DNA of 64,000 nucleotides from Paenibacillus sp. EZ-K15 (lineage in GTDB: Bacteria > Bacillota > Bacilli > Paenibacillales > Paenibacillaceae), in NCBI RefSeq assembly GCF_002573715.1, contig NZ_PDHM01000016.1, positions 537,649 through 601,648 on the forward strand, read 5' to 3'. A program made the position numbers and the translations under genes. The notes under the pieces were generated by a model. The model searched no databases, was not told the DNA's origin, and saw nothing but the letters and a program-made list of their open reading frames with translations. Shown here in pieces: positions 62,576 to 64,000 of this stretch. The first letter of the stretch is position 1, and each line of letters opens with the position of its first letter.

Positions 62576-63581
62576 AAACCCATCTCTGAAGCTATGGAGT
62601 TTTTGGTTTCTGTCGGTGATTCTTATCATGAGTATGCTAAGCGGGTGTGGCAATGGATCGGGCGAGCAGCAGGGGAGTCAGCTCAAACTGAAAATCGCGG
62701 ACATATCTACCAATACCGTGTTTCGTGTGGCCAAAGACAAGGGTTTCTTCGACAAACACGGAATTGATGCCGAATTGGTTAACTTCGCTACGCCAGCTGA
62801 AGGCGTGAACTCCTTATTCATTAAACAGGTAGACGTTGCATTCGGAGCGGACTTTCCGCTCCTGAACGCTGTCAGCAAAGGCGATTACTCTATCTTCGCT
62901 TCATCCGGAACTGCAACGGATTTAAGCGCGAACGAATGGAAGCTGTTCGTTCGTAAAGAGATCGGGAGTGCTGCCGATCTCAAGGGTAAAAAATTAAGTT
63001 TCTCAAGAGGCACGTTCATCCCCTATCTTTGGGATGTTTATTTGGCTGATAACGGAGTTGCGTTGTCGGATGTGGAGCTGATCGGACAGGGAGGTTTCGA
63101 CGAGGCATATGTGGCGCTCAAAAAAGGCGACATCGACGCCGCCTGGGTATATGGGGCAGTGCTGAACGAGAAATTCGGCGCGCTTACCGAAGCCAAAGAA
63201 TTGTCGGATATGTCCAAGACACCGGTAAGGCTTGGAACGGGATTAATCGCTTCGAATGAATTGATCAACAGCAACAAGAAAGGTTTCGTAGCGCTTCTGA
63301 AAGCCCTGGATGAAGCGTCAGCTTATGCCCAGTCGCATGCGGACGAAACGGCGGACCTGATGTATGAAGAAGTCAAGCAGCCGAGAGAAGCGACCCTAAA
63401 GGATCTGCCGAAGAATCCATGGAATATTGGTTTTACGGAGAAAGCCTATGAAGGATTGCAGGGACAGAAGGAATATATGGTGGATAACGGCATCATTGAG
63501 AAGGATTTCGAACTGAACGAGAAATTGAACCTGGAATTGGTGAGAGCAGCATTCCCGGATCGAGTCATTGAATTAAAGTGA
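62568..63581 (+). CDS. SsuA-like ABC transporter substrate-binding lipoprotein
   Basis: The 337-residue precursor is a lipoprotein (SMLSGCGNGS) of the SsuA/TauA/NMT1 type: LKIADISTNTVFRVAKDKGFF, KKLSFSRGTFIPYLWDVYL, KKGDIDAAWVYG. Such proteins bind aliphatic or aryl sulfonates, taurine or sulfate esters. GAGAGGGATCACG precedes the ATG; the gene overlaps the arylsulfotransferase stop by 8 bp and is 13 bp from the ATPase gene, so all are one transcript. Confidence 0.9.
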   Translation: MSRNPSLKLWSFWFLSVILIMSMLSGCGNGSGEQQGSQLKLKIADISTNTVFRVAKDKGFFDKHGIDAELVNFATPAEGVNSLFIKQVDVAFGADFPLLNAVSKGDYSIFASSGTATDLSANEWKLFVRKEIGSAADLKGKKLSFSRGTFIPYLWDVYLADNGVALSDVELIGQGGFDEAYVALKKGDIDAAWVYGAVLNEKFGALTEAKELSDMSKTPVRLGTGLIASNELINSNKKGFVALLKALDEASAYAQSHADETADLMYEEVKQPREATLKDLPKNPWNIGFTEKAYEGLQGQKEYMVDNGIIEKDFELNEKLNLELVRAAFPDRVIELK

Positions 63582-63594
63582 GGAGATGAAGAAG

Positions 63595-64000
63595 ATGAGA
63601 GCAGCGTCAAGGCAGAATGAAATCCATATTGAACAGTTGAACAAAAGCTACATACAGCAACCCTCGGCAGGTGACTTGCACTATATTATCCAGGACGTCA
63701 ATCTGGTGGTAAAAGGCGGCGAGTTCTTTGTTCTTCTGGGTCCGAGCGGTTGCGGTAAGTCGACGCTGCTTAGTCTGATTGCCGGTTTTGTATCCAAGAC
63801 GTCGGGCCAGGTGAGAGTGGGTGAGAAGGAGGTAGAGCGCCCGGGCCAGGATCGCGCCGTGGTATTCCAGCAAGCGGATTCCTCCTTGTTCCCATGGCTG
63901 ACCGTAAGAGAAAATGTGGAATTTGGACTTCGCATGAAACGTATACCTGCTGCGAAGCGAAAGGACATATCCAACCAGTTTATTTCGCTAGTAGGTCTTG
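63595..64000 (+). CDS. SsuB-like ABC transporter ATPase (partial)
   Basis: The first 135 codons are visible: Walker A GPSGCGKST at residues 49-57, a Q-loop VFQQADSSLFPWLTVREN, and the frame continues off the window. The sequence is of the SsuB/TauB type. The AGGAGATGAAG site precedes ATG 63595. The permease gene is expected just outside the window. Confidence 0.9.
   Translation, partial: MRAASRQNEIHIEQLNKSYIQQPSAGDLHYIIQDVNLVVKGGEFFVLLGPSGCGKSTLLSLIAGFVSKTSGQVRVGEKEVERPGQDRAVVFQQADSSLFPWLTVRENVEFGLRMKRIPAAKRKDISNQFISLVGL

Noticed and set aside
1..64000. tRNA, rRNA, CRISPR, insertion sequence or riboswitch
   Set aside because: Scanning by eye found no tRNA cloverleaf, repeat-spacer array, transposase or recognisable riboswitch or T-box core. 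Small structured RNAs could still be missed.

Overview
The window looks like a chromosomal segment of a Paenibacillus-type bacterium (Bacillales, Firmicutes). The grounds are strong AGGAGG-type ribosome binding sites, frequent TTG/GTG starts, rho-independent terminators at most gene ends, a YhcN/YlaJ-type spore lipoprotein, ECF sigma/anti-sigma and OmpR-type two-component pairs, and large secreted carbohydrate-active enzymes. I see no rRNA, tRNA, CRISPR array, insertion sequence or prophage. The genus is an inference from gene content, not from a marker gene.

Layout, 0-24 kb: a fused MoxR-like ATPase/VWA protein; an AI-2E family transporter; a NADAR protein; an Rrf2 regulator; a DUF1835 protein; an alpha/beta hydrolase; an APH-type kinase. 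Next comes a leftward operon (SHOCT peptide, DJ-1/PfpI protein with a C-terminal beta domain, DUF2306 membrane protein, secreted DJ-1/PfpI protein) divergent from a two-component system, then a GDSL hydrolase, an AraC regulator and an SDR. A redox island follows. TatA, TatC and a spore-type lipoprotein read left. A Tat-exported gluconate-dehydrogenase-type small subunit, a GMC flavoprotein with a four-cysteine motif, and a lipoprotein cytochrome c read right.

24-45 kb: a divergent AraC regulator next to a 1484-residue secreted protein that joins a metallophosphoesterase to a GH8 glycosidase; an amino-acid permease; a second two-component system; then two tandem membrane-anchored alpha/beta hydrolases and a PAF-acetylhydrolase-like protein, followed by the decayed end of further copies. 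Three copies of an 11-bp-phased TTCATA repeat precede these genes. Then come a GNAT protein, an ECF sigma/anti-sigma pair divergent from a secreted protein, and a 1172-residue multidomain GH20 hexosaminidase behind a cre-like operator.

45-64 kb: the phosphonate ABC operon phnD-phnC-phnE-phnE reads left behind a four-hexamer PhoP box, divergent from a 5'-nucleotidase-family gene. A MerR/MFS efflux pair, a DinB protein, a YeeE/TusA thiosulfate-uptake pair, an XRE-AbrB/ABC-2 transporter operon, a DUF4261 protein, a GNAT protein and a TolB-like propeller follow. The window ends inside a MarR-arylsulfotransferase-SsuA-SsuB operon that probably scavenges organosulfur.

Two themes stand out. First, several cis-elements are built of hexamers repeated every 11 bp, as OmpR/PhoB-family regulators bind (PhoP box, TTCATA boxes, and a possible set at 11170). 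Second, three genes have good Shine-Dalgarno sequences placed in front of AUA or AUC rather than AUG/GUG/UUG.
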